A stretch of DNA of 64,000 nt, from assembly GCF_000374825.1 (NCBI RefSeq), contig NZ_KB895376.1:189460-253459 (forward strand), written 5' to 3'. The notes beneath the pieces are model-generated. The model saw nothing but the letters and a program-made list of their open reading frames with translations. It was not told the DNA's origin and searched no databases. This DNA is from Paenibacillus sanguinis 2301083 = DSM 16941 (lineage in GTDB: Bacteria; Bacillota; Bacilli; Paenibacillales; Paenibacillaceae). Made by a program: the position numbers and the translations under genes. The stretch's first letter is position 1; each line of letters opens with the position of its first letter. This document shows, one piece after another, positions 19,850 through 28,195 of this stretch.

Positions 19850-21343
19850 TTATGAGCCAATCTCCTTCCGCACTTCCTCCACCGCGCGATTTAACTGCAC
19901 GTCATTTTTAGGATCACGGATTTGTTCGATGAGACGGCTCTCCAGCGCTTCTGCGGTCTTCGCATCAAGCACCCCGGATGGCTTAAGCTTCTGGGCCACC
20001 TGGAATTTCTTCAATGCGTTTTCCGTATGTTTGTCGAAATACCCATCCTTCCGACCAGGCTGGTAGCCAAGGCCGTCCAGCATCGTTTGAGCGCTCTTGA
20101 TATCATCTCCCAGCATATCGTACTGATAGGTCTTCTCCTTGTTGATCGGCGCCACGGTAAAGTAGTCCGGTTGCGATACCACAACGTCCGGCTGTATGCC
20201 TTTCTTGTGAATCCACTCTCCATTTGGCGTCAACCACTTGGCCACCGTTATTTTCAACAAGCTTCCATCGCCCATCTCACTGCCGTAGCTGGATTGCACC
20301 GTACCCTTGCCATAGGTAGCTTCTCCTACCAGCTTGGCTCCCGCCGATTGCTGGAGCGCACCAGCCAATATTTCCGATGCACTGGCGCTTCCCTTATTCG
20401 TTACTACAACAATCGGGTAGTTCTTGCCTTGGCCGTTGGAAGTCGTCTGCTGGCGCTCCTTGTTCTTGTTCTCTACCTGTACAATCACTTTGCCTTGAGG
20501 CACGAACATTTCCGACATGGCCTCAACAACGTTAAGCACACCACCCGGATTATTCCGTACATCAATGACGAGACCCTTCATTCCTTGCTTCTCCAACGTG
20601 TCCAGCTCGGTCTTGAACCGTTCCACCGTATTCATCGAGAATTCCGTAATTTCAAGCACGCCTATACCGCCGCTTTCCATCTTCGCGTACACAGTCTCCA
20701 GTGCAATATCATCACGCTTGATGTTAAACTCCAGCGGAGTAGCGGAACCACTACGCTTGACCTTCACCTTCGCTATAGTGCCTTTAGGACCGCGAATTTT
20801 AGCTACTGCTTCATTCAAGCCAAGCCCATCCAGCGGCTCCCCGTTAACCGCCAGCAGAATATCCTTGGGCTGAATGCCCGCTTTCTCCGCAGGGGAACCC
20901 TTAATCGGAGACACTACCACAACATTACCATTTTCCAATGACACCTCAGCACCAATCCCCGTAAAGGAACCTTCGATCTGCTCCGAGAATTGCTGCGCCG
21001 TATCCGGGGCCATGTAAGAGGAGAACGGGTCCTCCAATGCGTCCATCATCCCGTCGATGGCGCCATTAACCAATTTCGTCCGGTCAACCTCTTCTACGTA
21101 ATTGTTCTGTACAAGTTGTAGCGCCGTCTCGATCTTCCTGATATCTTCCTTTGCCCCCGAGCTGGCCGTATCGGCAAAAATTCCGCTGCGCAGCGGACCC
21201 GATCCGGCAAAGCTCCATTCTCCCGTAAAAGTCAATGTCAGTAAAGAACTGACCAGCATAGTCACGACCACAAGCAAGGCCACTGTACGCCCCTTAAACA
21301 TCGATGAATTCACCGCCTCTGATGATGGAATCTGACGTCCCAT
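19850..21343 (-). CDS. ctpB: Carboxy-terminal processing protease (S41), CtpA/CtpB family
   Basis: 497 residues. An N-terminal membrane anchor (GRTVALLVVVTMLVSSLL) leads into a PDZ domain (VVVVSPIKGSPAEKAGIQPK) and an S41 serine-lysine catalytic domain, with SASASEI (about 319-325) and Lys346 in TYGKGTVQ. The C-terminus carries a peptidoglycan-binding domain (QTMLDGLGYQPGRKDGYFD). In B. subtilis the gene at this place, CtpB, cleaves SpoIVFA during sporulation. An internal ATG at 21301 (MFKGRTVALL) could be the true start, since the ribosome site before 21343 is weak. Confidence 0.92.
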   Translation of the reverse strand: MGRQIPSSEAVNSSMFKGRTVALLVVVTMLVSSLLTLTFTGEWSFAGSGPLRSGIFADTASSGAKEDIRKIETALQLVQNNYVEEVDRTKLVNGAIDGMMDALEDPFSSYMAPDTAQQFSEQIEGSFTGIGAEVSLENGNVVVVSPIKGSPAEKAGIQPKDILLAVNGEPLDGLGLNEAVAKIRGPKGTIAKVKVKRSGSATPLEFNIKRDDIALETVYAKMESGGIGVLEITEFSMNTVERFKTELDTLEKQGMKGLVIDVRNNPGGVLNVVEAMSEMFVPQGKVIVQVENKNKERQQTTSNGQGKNYPIVVVTNKGSASASEILAGALQQSAGAKLVGEATYGKGTVQSSYGSEMGDGSLLKITVAKWLTPNGEWIHKKGIQPDVVVSQPDYFTVAPINKEKTYQYDMLGDDIKSAQTMLDGLGYQPGRKDGYFDKHTENALKKFQVAQKLKPSGVLDAKTAEALESRLIEQIRDPKNDVQLNRAVEEVRKEIGS

Positions 21344-21380
21344 AGTATATGTCCAGCTAATGAGAAATATTTACAACCGG

Positions 21381-21424
21381 AAAAACGGATAGTCCAACCC
21401 CCGATGGGTTGGGTATCCGTTTTT
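21381..21424. terminator. Strong bidirectional terminator
   Basis: AAAAACGGATA (21381-21391) pairs with TATCCGTTTTT (21414-21424), with an inner stem CCAACCC/GGGTTGG (21394-21400/21406-21412). It lies between the M23 peptidase and ctp genes. Confidence 0.85.
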
Positions 21425-21445
21425 CGCGAACACAGCATTATTTTA

Positions 21446-22663
21446 TTACAAATACGGCATAGGGTCTACTGGATTACCATCAATACGTACTTCAAAATGA
21501 AGATGCGGGCCTGTTGAGTTACCGGTACTGCCTACCTCGGCGATCTTTTCACCTCTCTTCACTTGCTGACCCTTCTCAACCTTGATGCCGCCGTTGCGGA
21601 TATGACCGTAAAGCGTCCAGACATCGCCGCCATGGTCAATGATCACCGTATTGCCGTAACCACTCCACCATTCGGCGACGATCACGACACCGCCCTCGGC
21701 CGCATGAATGTCCGTCCCTTGAGGCGCCGCCATATCAACACCGGTGTGCTTTTTCCGTACGCCGGTGATCGGGTGGATGCGCGTCCCGTAATTCGAGGAC
21801 AGCCGTGCTCCGCTAACAGGCACACTCATCGATCCGCCATTTCCTTTAAAGCCTCCGGAACCGTTAGATTTCTTCCTGTAGGTGTATACCTGAGCCGCCT
21901 TAAGCTTGTTTTTTTCCTTTTCCAAAGCCGCACGCTTGGTGGCAAGCTCGATGAGCAAGGCTTCCTGCTCTTCACTGATTTCTTCCGATTGCTCGATTTC
22001 TTCACTGTATTTGGCTATAAGCTGCTGCTTCTCTACCTCTTTGGCTTCAAGCTGGCTCTTATGAGATTCAGCATCGGCATAAAGCTTCTTAACCTTGGCA
22101 TAATCCTGCTCCAGTTGTTGCTGCTGTTGTACGATCAATTCCTTGTCATGCTTGTGCTCCTCCAGCAATACATGGTCCTGATTGGCAATGGCCTGCAAGG
22201 AATCGGCACGCTCCAGAAAATCAGTAAAGCTGGTAGAGGATAGCAGCACATCCAGATAGGATACGGCTCCATCCGTATACATCAGCCGAATGCGGGAATC
22301 GAGCAGACGGGAACGCTCCTCGATTCTCGCTTTCGTCTCGTCCAATTGTTTAGCCGTTGCACGCAGATCGTGCTCCGTGTTCTCGATATCCATCGCAATT
22401 TTACTCAATTGGTTGCTAACAGCATCAATCTGTACGAGTAATTCTTTTAGATAGTTGGTGTTCTTGTTTACATAGTGCTGGGCTTCCTGCTTCTGGTTAG
22501 TTGCTTTCTCCTGTTGCTGCTTCGCTTGCTTGACTTGTTGCTGGAGTTGCTTCAGTTCTTTGTCGATTTGGCTAACGGTTTTTGATTTTGCAGTACCTTC
22601 CGCAGGCTGAATGATCAGAGCGGCCACGGCAACTGCCGCTATTACGGATACCCATTTTCTCAA
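21446..22663 (-). CDS. Secreted coiled-coil M23 peptidase (EnvC-like murein hydrolase or activator)
   Basis: 405 residues. A signal peptide (MRKWVSVIAAVAVAALIIQP) is followed by a long coiled coil (about 28-265), a Gly/Ser linker, then a LytM/M23 domain with zinc ligands HTGVD and GPHLHFEV. The catalytic residues look intact, so it may cleave peptidoglycan itself rather than only activate other enzymes. It lies directly downstream of ftsE-ftsX. FtsEX controls coiled-coil wall hydrolases or activators (EnvC, PcsB, CwlO), so a role as the FtsEX partner is a reasonable inference. Confidence 0.88.
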   Translation of the reverse strand: MRKWVSVIAAVAVAALIIQPAEGTAKSKTVSQIDKELKQLQQQVKQAKQQQEKATNQKQEAQHYVNKNTNYLKELLVQIDAVSNQLSKIAMDIENTEHDLRATAKQLDETKARIEERSRLLDSRIRLMYTDGAVSYLDVLLSSTSFTDFLERADSLQAIANQDHVLLEEHKHDKELIVQQQQQLEQDYAKVKKLYADAESHKSQLEAKEVEKQQLIAKYSEEIEQSEEISEEQEALLIELATKRAALEKEKNKLKAAQVYTYRKKSNGSGGFKGNGGSMSVPVSGARLSSNYGTRIHPITGVRKKHTGVDMAAPQGTDIHAAEGGVVIVAEWWSGYGNTVIIDHGGDVWTLYGHIRNGGIKVEKGQQVKRGEKIAEVGSTGNSTGPHLHFEVRIDGNPVDPMPYL

Positions 22664-22740
22664 CTTCGTTTCCCCATCCTTCTCTCAGAGATTATCAGAA
22701 CCTCATCATAATCAACAAAACAGACTTGTTTTCCTCCAAA

Positions 22741-23655
22741 TTACACCTTCAAAAACTTGCGAATAGACATGGTGCTGCCCCAAATTCCGATCAACAATCC
22801 CAGCCCCACCAGCAGTCCGCCCAATTCCAGGCCAACATCACTGATCGGTACCAGTTGAAGCCCTAAGGTAATGTCTGCGCTCACCGACTGAACCAACTGA
22901 TTGTAGCCGACAAACAGAACACCTACGGTAATTAAGGAGCCAATCAGGCCGATCATCGCTCCCTCTACAAAAAACGGCCCGCGGATAAAGGCATTGGTTG
23001 CTCCTACCAGCTTCATAATTCCAATCTCGCGGCGACGGGCCAGAATGGTGACCCGAATGGTATTGGAGATCAGGAACATGGCCATTAAAGCAAGTCCTGC
23101 CACAAAAGCAAATCCAATATTACGAATCGCCCGGGTGACCTTAAACAGCTTCTCCACCGTGCCCTGACCATAATTAACCTTGTAAACAGGCTTGTCTTTG
23201 TATTTGTCATTTAATGCCGTTATTTTGTCCGCTACATGGGGGACCGTTGTCGGCTCTACAACCTTGACCTCAAACGTATCGGGGATTGGGTTGGTCTTTT
23301 CGTCATACCCTTCCAGCAAATCCTTGCCTTCATCTCCCAGCTTCTCCCTGAAGTCCTTCAAGCCTTCCGCCTTGGGAATGAGCTTTACCTGACTAACTTC
23401 CTCCATGGCGGCAATATCATTATGGAGTTGATCGATCATAGCCTGCGGCACCCCGGAGCTTAGATAAGCTTTAAGGTGTACTTGACTGTCGGCCTCATCT
23501 GCAAAGGAGTTCACATTAAGAACCAGTAAAGAAAACACGCCTAAAATGAATAACGAGACAATAATGGAAGTGATCGAGGCCACTGACATCCAGCCATTGC
23601 GAAATACGCTCTTAGCGCCCTCTCGCAAATGACGCAAGAGGGTACTAATGCTCAT
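22741..23655 (-). CDS. ftsX: Cell division ABC transporter permease FtsX
   Basis: 304 residues with the FtsX layout: one N-terminal membrane helix after RHLREGAKSVFRNGWMS, an extracellular domain of about 100 residues (SQVHLKAYLSSGVPQAMIDQ), and three C-terminal helices with RREIGIMKLVGATN. It carries the ATP-driven signal from FtsE to wall hydrolases outside the membrane. Its start overlaps the ftsE end by 11 nt, indicating translational coupling. Confidence 0.95.
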   Translation of the reverse strand: MSISTLLRHLREGAKSVFRNGWMSVASITSIIVSLFILGVFSLLVLNVNSFADEADSQVHLKAYLSSGVPQAMIDQLHNDIAAMEEVSQVKLIPKAEGLKDFREKLGDEGKDLLEGYDEKTNPIPDTFEVKVVEPTTVPHVADKITALNDKYKDKPVYKVNYGQGTVEKLFKVTRAIRNIGFAFVAGLALMAMFLISNTIRVTILARRREIGIMKLVGATNAFIRGPFFVEGAMIGLIGSLITVGVLFVGYNQLVQSVSADITLGLQLVPISDVGLELGGLLVGLGLLIGIWGSTMSIRKFLKV

Positions 23656-24331
23656 AGCCGTAATCTCCTCTCAGCTGGTCTCGCACAATGTTGCCATGTT
23701 CAATTGCGATAACGCGCTTACGCATCGTATTAACGATTTCCTTATTATGAGTTGCCATGACAATCGTCGTTCCCCGGAAATTAATCTCGTCCAGCAGTTG
23801 CATAATGCCCCACGAGGTCTCAGGATCGAGGTTGCCGGTAGGCTCGTCCGCTATGATAACAGACGGATTGTTAACGATCGCCCTGGCGATTGCCACACGC
23901 TGCTGCTCCCCACCGGAGAGTTGGGACGGGTCGCGATTGGCTCTATTCTTCAGGCCGACCAGGTCGAGCACTTCCATGACGCGTTTCTTGATCACTTTCT
24001 TCGGCGCTTCAATCACTTCCAGGGCAAATGCCACATTCTCATAGGCTGATAGCTTGGGTAGCAGACGGAAATCCTGGAAAATAACTCCGATATTTCGACG
24101 CACATAAGGAATTTTACGAGGCTTGAGCTTGCCGATATTAAATCCGTTTACGGAAATCTGCCCCTTCGTAGGCACTTCCTCCCGGTAAATAAGCTTCATG
24201 AATGTCGATTTCCCTGCACCTGAGGGTCCGACCAGATATACAAATTCATTACGATCAATTTTGACTGAAACGCCTTTGAGGGCGTGGGTTCCATTCGTAT
24301 ATGTCTTCCAGACATCTTGCATTTCTATCAA
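23645..24331 (-). CDS. ftsE: Cell division ATP-binding protein FtsE
   Basis: 228 residues of an ABC ATPase: Walker [10 protein letters not shown], signature [14 protein letters not shown], Walker [14 protein letters not shown], switch His in MATHNKEI. The start is TTG at 24331 ([11 protein letters not shown]), which matches the MIEM start of B. subtilis FtsE and follows TAGGA. First gene of ftsEX and the M23 gene. A WalR-type box lies about 100 nt upstream. Confidence 0.96.
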   Translation of the reverse strand: MIEMQDVWKTYTNGTHALKGVSVKIDRNEFVYLVGPSGAGKSTFMKLIYREEVPTKGQISVNGFNIGKLKPRKIPYVRRNIGVIFQDFRLLPKLSAYENVAFALEVIEAPKKVIKKRVMEVLDLVGLKNRANRDPSQLSGGEQQRVAIARAIVNNPSVIIADEPTGNLDPETSWGIMQLLDEINFRGTTIVMATHNKEIVNTMRKRVIAIEHGNIVRDQLRGDYGYEH

Positions 24332-24433
24332 TTCATCACGTCCTAAATCTTTTAGATGACCCTATCATACTTTCGACATGTTCCCGCCAAATCCTTTAAA
24401 AGACGAGTAAATTCATTGCAGTCCGATTTTTAT

Positions 24434-24450
24434 TGTAACAAATATGTTAC
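24434..24450 (+). promoter_or_regulatory. Candidate WalR (YycF) binding box
   Basis: TGTAAC-AAATA-TGTTAC matches the WalR direct-repeat consensus TGTWAH-N5-TGTWAH at every position. It lies between divergent ftsE and the VanW-family gene, about 105 nt before each start codon. The same bases also form a GTAACA/TGTTAC inverted repeat. Confidence 0.5.
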
Positions 24451-24554
24451 TTTTTGAGTACCTGAAAGTTTTTGAAATTGGAACATATATATAAATAGTA
24501 CAGGCTGGCTTCATAGCTGGAAGCCGTATATTCCGCCATTTCAGGGAGGCTGCG

Positions 24555-26021
24555 ATGCTCAAGAAACGTTGGATCGCACTGTTCATCAGTACCGCAATTC
24601 TAAGCCTAGCAATGTTTGGAACATTATATATGTACACTGCCCGGGATACACTTCCGCCATCGGTTGTCATAGCCGGCATAGAGCTTGGGCGGCTATCGCC
24701 GGAGGAAGCCCTCAAACGACTGGAGCAAGAGCTAGCGGCTCTTCAGCAAAAAAAGGTCATCTTCACCACAGGAGATCATGCTCAGACCTTAACCTGGGCA
24801 GAAGCTGGCATCTCCTTTCAAGCCCGCGGGTTTCGCGAGGAACTGGAGCATCTTACCCACGGGAACCTATGGGAGCGGGCACAAATACGCAGACAATTCG
24901 CTCGTACTTGGCCGATTCATGCCAGCTTCGATCCTGCAGCTTTGAAGCTGATTTTTTCAGCCAAATGGGAAACAAGTCAATTTGGCAATCCTGTCAATGC
25001 TGTAAGGACCATTACGCCAGATGATCAGATTCGTTATTCACCCGGTACTCCCGCGCGGCGTATCCATTGGGAAGAGCTCAAAATGAGCTTGCCGTTGCAG
25101 CTTTCCAGGGAATTGAAGCGTCTAGAGCAGGCGCAAGAGAGCAGTGGAATGCGAAAGCCGCTATCAAAGGCGCTAAGCCCACTGACTATCTCGCTTCCTA
25201 CAAGGGCTGTCTCTCCCGAAGTCACGATAGAATCCTTGAAGAAAGAAGGCATTCGCCGCAAAATTGTTCAATTTTCTACCCGCCTGCTCTCTAGTGGAGC
25301 AGGACGCGTTCATAATATCGATTCGGCAGCCAGAAGCATTGACGGGATCACGCTGGAGCCGAACGGAATCTTCGACTATGAGGAGGCCATCGAGTACGCA
25401 GAGAAGACCTATGGCTTTCGCGAAGCACCCGTTATTTTTGGCGGCAAGCTGGTTCCCGGAGTGGGAGGCGGCATCTGTCAGGTGTCCAGCACCCTCTATA
25501 ATGCAGCGGTCCGGGCAGGCCTGGAGATTATTGAACGACGCAACCATTCCCTGCCCGTCAGTTATTTACCGAAAGGACAGGATGCCACCTTTGCCAAGGG
25601 ATACATTAACTTTCGCTTCCAGAATACCAGCGGCCAACATCTGCTTATTCGAGCGGAGGTCAAGAACCGGGTGCTGACCGTAAAGTTGTTTGGTGATATG
25701 CCGGAGAACGTAAGCTACACCATAGAATCGAAGACGACCAAGACACTGCCCGCCCTCAATAAATATGTTGCTAATCCCTCTCTGCCCAAGGGAAGCCGTC
25801 AGATACTGATTCCCGGAAAACAGGGCTATGTCGTTGAGACGTATCGTGTGAAGCGCATGAATGGCAAACTGGTGGAGCGCACCCAGCTTTCGCGAGATAC
25901 TTATCCTGCACACCCCACCGTCATTGCCGTCCATACAACAGATCGTGCAGGAAAGAAATCGTCACAGCAGCCTCGTCGCCAATTGTTAGAGGATGGAGTT
26001 ACAGGGCCAAACTTTCGTTAA
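24555..26021 (+). CDS. VanW-family protein (YoaR-like)
   Basis: 488 residues. One N-terminal membrane anchor (WIALFISTAILSLAMFGTLY) is followed by an extracellular peptidoglycan-binding-like domain (about 35-150), a VanW domain (FSTRLLSSGAGRVHNI, VPGVGGGICQVSSTLYNAA), and a C-terminal G5-like stretch. VanW-domain proteins occur in wall and vancomycin-resistance contexts, but their biochemistry is unknown. It is divergent from ftsE with a WalR-like site between, suggesting a role in wall metabolism. Start ATG follows GGGAGG by 5 nt. Confidence 0.9.
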   Translation: MLKKRWIALFISTAILSLAMFGTLYMYTARDTLPPSVVIAGIELGRLSPEEALKRLEQELAALQQKKVIFTTGDHAQTLTWAEAGISFQARGFREELEHLTHGNLWERAQIRRQFARTWPIHASFDPAALKLIFSAKWETSQFGNPVNAVRTITPDDQIRYSPGTPARRIHWEELKMSLPLQLSRELKRLEQAQESSGMRKPLSKALSPLTISLPTRAVSPEVTIESLKKEGIRRKIVQFSTRLLSSGAGRVHNIDSAARSIDGITLEPNGIFDYEEAIEYAEKTYGFREAPVIFGGKLVPGVGGGICQVSSTLYNAAVRAGLEIIERRNHSLPVSYLPKGQDATFAKGYINFRFQNTSGQHLLIRAEVKNRVLTVKLFGDMPENVSYTIESKTTKTLPALNKYVANPSLPKGSRQILIPGKQGYVVETYRVKRMNGKLVERTQLSRDTYPAHPTVIAVHTTDRAGKKSSQQPRRQLLEDGVTGPNFR

Positions 26022-26202
26022 TATGTCGAACTGTTGCGAAGTGAAGCATAGCATGTCATATCTTTTCCCAACAGTCTGAATATTTCCCCGGAAATTGTCT
26101 ATTCTACTCGGATAAAATCTGCAAAAAAGACTTATAGTGTAAGTTATTGCAAGTTCAATTCGATGTCGAATTACTCCTTGAGCAGCTTCGTCATGGGAAG
26201 AC

Positions 26203-26379
26203 GACTTTTTGAATTACCTCTTATAGTGCGTGTTCAAAAAGTCAGATTTACAGGACCGAAGCTCATGCTTCCGATGTGCGTTTTTTCAAAACGCTTGAAT
26301 TGGATGAAGCTAGGGACTGAGTAGCGGAGCGTAGACAGATCTGCGTGAGCAACGAGGCCCGGCTGAACTACCTCTTATA
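26203..26379. repeat. Dispersed intergenic repeat, copy A plus a right-end remnant
   Basis: A fragment GACTTTTTGAAT (26203-26214) with TACCTCTTATA (26215-26225) is followed by a copy starting GTTCAAAAAGTC (26232-26243). That copy shares about 85 bp with the element at 37828-37923, then diverges, and ends GAACTACC with a second TACCTCTTATA (26369-26379). The layout suggests a repeat unit partly duplicated in tandem. Confidence 0.75.
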
Positions 26380-26419
26380 CGCCTCCCTTCTCCCGACTTA
26401 TGGTGGGTCAAGTCGCCAT

Positions 26420-26449
26420 TTGCCGATTTTTGCCGTCTTGCTGTATACT
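26420..26449 (+). promoter_or_regulatory. Possible sigma-A promoter for the MFS transporter
   Basis: TTGCCG (26420-26425) and TATACT (26444-26449) with an 18-nt spacer, about 100 nt upstream of the start codon. Confidence 0.4.
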
Positions 26450-26547
26450 TAAGCAGCAGTTGGTCTATTGATCGACAGGCTAGGCAAGTCTGGACTTGAT
26501 CGACTCGTTCAGCGTTGGCCACATTTGAAGGAGGCGCTTCTTTTCTC

Positions 26548-27795
26548 ATGCACAAATCTATTTCTTCACCGACCAGTGAATCACGCAACGTCTCGGCAGG
26601 ACTGTTGATCACAGCTATCTTAGTAACCGCAGCCGCCTTACGTTCCCCTATTACCGGGGTTGGTTCGCTCATTGGCGACATTGAGGCCACTACAGGCCTA
26701 TCTCATACCTTATCCGGTTTGCTGACTACCTTGCCATTGCTGGCCTTTGCCGTGTTTGCTCTCACTGCTCCCGGTCTTGCAGCCAAGCTCGGAACGGAGC
26801 ACACCTTGTTCTATTGCCTGCTGCTGATGACCGGAGGTATTCTTATTCGCTCCTTGCCTTCCACATTGGCACTTTTTGCCGGGACAGCCTTAATAGGAAT
26901 GGGCATCGCGGTATGTAACGTCTTGTTACCCGGTCTGATCAAACACAACTTCCCACTTCGTGTCGGACTTATGACCAGTCTGTTTACTTCCTCCTTAAAT
27001 CTGTGGGCTGCCATATCCTCAGGAATCAGCGTTCCCCTCGCACATACAACACTTGGTTGGCGGGGTATGCTGGCAAGCTGGTCGTTATTGACGGCAATTA
27101 CAGCTTTTCTCTGGTTGCTTTTGATATTGAAACGCCGTACCAAAGGATACGGTACAAGCGCCGCGATAAGTGGCTCATCTGCGGCTCAGACTGATACAAT
27201 CCGTCCAGTTCAGACCAAAAGCATCTGGCGCTCTCCTGTAGCCTGGATGGTCACTATTTTTATGGGTTCTCAATCCATCATGTTCTATATCAGTATTTCG
27301 TGGCTGCCGGATATTCTGCACGGACAAGGCATGAGTGCAGCTCAGGCTGGCTGGATGCTGTCATTAATGCAACTGGTTAGCATGGCCGGCTCCTTCCTGA
27401 TGCCGCTCATCGCCGTGCGCACCCATAACCAGAAGCTGCTCACCGCTATCTCATCTGCTTTTTTCCTGTTCGGATTCACAGGTATTTGGCTCGCTCCAAC
27501 TTCCTGGGCTCCCTTCTTCATTATCCTGATCGGAAGCGGCTCGGGCGCAACATTCAGCCTGGTTCTTGTCTTTTTCTCTTTACGTTCTCGTACGGCGCAG
27601 CAGGCCAACCAGCTATCGGGCATGGCCCAATCCGTAGGTTACCTTCTGGCTGCCATCGGACCTATCCTGCTCGGATTCATCCATGACCAGAGTGGAAGCT
27701 GGAACACACCACTGGCTGTCATTATCGGTCTCTCCTTGCTCACGATTGTATTCGGCTATATGGCCGGCCGCAAAGGATATGTGGACGACAAGTAG
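26548..27795 (+). CDS. MFS transporter, CynX/NimT family
   Basis: About 415 residues with some twelve hydrophobic segments and the early ALRSPITGVGSLIGDIEATTG signature typical of the CynX/NimT (cyanate permease-like) branch of major facilitators. The substrate cannot be inferred, because no catabolic gene is adjacent. The ATG at 26548 follows AAGGAGG (26528-26534) by 13 nt, longer than usual; a TTG at 26515 is the only upstream in-frame option and has no ribosome site. Downstream is a short GGGCTTG/CAAGCCC hairpin. Confidence 0.85.
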   Translation: MHKSISSPTSESRNVSAGLLITAILVTAAALRSPITGVGSLIGDIEATTGLSHTLSGLLTTLPLLAFAVFALTAPGLAAKLGTEHTLFYCLLLMTGGILIRSLPSTLALFAGTALIGMGIAVCNVLLPGLIKHNFPLRVGLMTSLFTSSLNLWAAISSGISVPLAHTTLGWRGMLASWSLLTAITAFLWLLLILKRRTKGYGTSAAISGSSAAQTDTIRPVQTKSIWRSPVAWMVTIFMGSQSIMFYISISWLPDILHGQGMSAAQAGWMLSLMQLVSMAGSFLMPLIAVRTHNQKLLTAISSAFFLFGFTGIWLAPTSWAPFFIILIGSGSGATFSLVLVFFSLRSRTAQQANQLSGMAQSVGYLLAAIGPILLGFIHDQSGSWNTPLAVIIGLSLLTIVFGYMAGRKGYVDDK

Positions 27796-27818
27796 GGGCT
27801 TGTTTGATTTTCAAGCCC
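27796..27818 (+). terminator. Weak hairpin after the MFS gene
   Basis: GGGCTTG (27796-27802) pairs with CAAGCCC (27812-27818). There is no U tail, so termination is uncertain. Confidence 0.35.
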
Positions 27819-27913
27819 ACTTCCTGCAGTAGGGCAGTTCAAATTTTTTGCAGCGGCCTAATGCGGGGATATGGGGTGTTGAAGCTTAGCTCACCTGCCT
27901 TGTTTTATCTAGC

Positions 27914-28091
27914 GGGAAATCCTCCATATAAAACCTATTTCACCCCCTAGTTGCCCACCATTACAGGGAATTCCTCCCTATAATTTTGCACCTAACGTCA
28001 GAATTGGGGCTAAACCGCAAATTTATAGGGAGCTTTTCCAACTAAGTATCAAAAATCACCTTATTTGCGCAAATTAGCAGGAGGATTTCCC
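27914..28091. repeat. 178-bp nested inverted-repeat element
   Basis: The outer arms GGGAAATCCTCC (27914-27925) and GGAGGATTTCCC (28080-28091) are perfect complements. Inner arms CCCTATAATTTTGC (27976-27989) and GCAAATTTATAGGG (28017-28030) match at 13 of 14, and the pairing extends outward to 27967 and 28039 with a few mismatches. No coding region fits. It may be a miniature mobile element or a structured RNA. Confidence 0.65.
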
Positions 28092-28151
28092 AGTAATGTT
28101 CATCCTGCAGAGGATGGCACTTCGCGACTCCCAAGTGGGCGCAATAATCAA

Positions 28152-28182
28152 CAGGGGCCCTCCTTAAAACGGAGGGCCCCTG
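28152..28182 (-). terminator. Terminator after the chemoreceptor gene
   Basis: CAGGGGCCCTCC (28152-28163) pairs perfectly with GGAGGGCCCCTG (28171-28182) around a 7-nt loop, just past the stop codon at 28196. Confidence 0.8.
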
Positions 28183-28195
28183 CTCAATCACCTGA

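Larger units (their letters stand above)
26022..26547. other. Intergenic region with repeat element and MFS promoter
   Basis: 526 bp. It contains a small palindrome AATTCGA-TG-TCGAATT (26157-26172), a right-end fragment and a longer copy of a dispersed repeat (26203-26379), and a promoter candidate TTGCCG-18-TATACT (26420-26449). No clear terminator follows the VanW gene and no coding region was credible. Confidence 0.5.

Noticed and set aside
19922..20941. Rightward open frame opposite the Ctp protease gene
   Set aside because: Antisense shadow with no start signal; product is His/Arg/Leu-rich nonsense.
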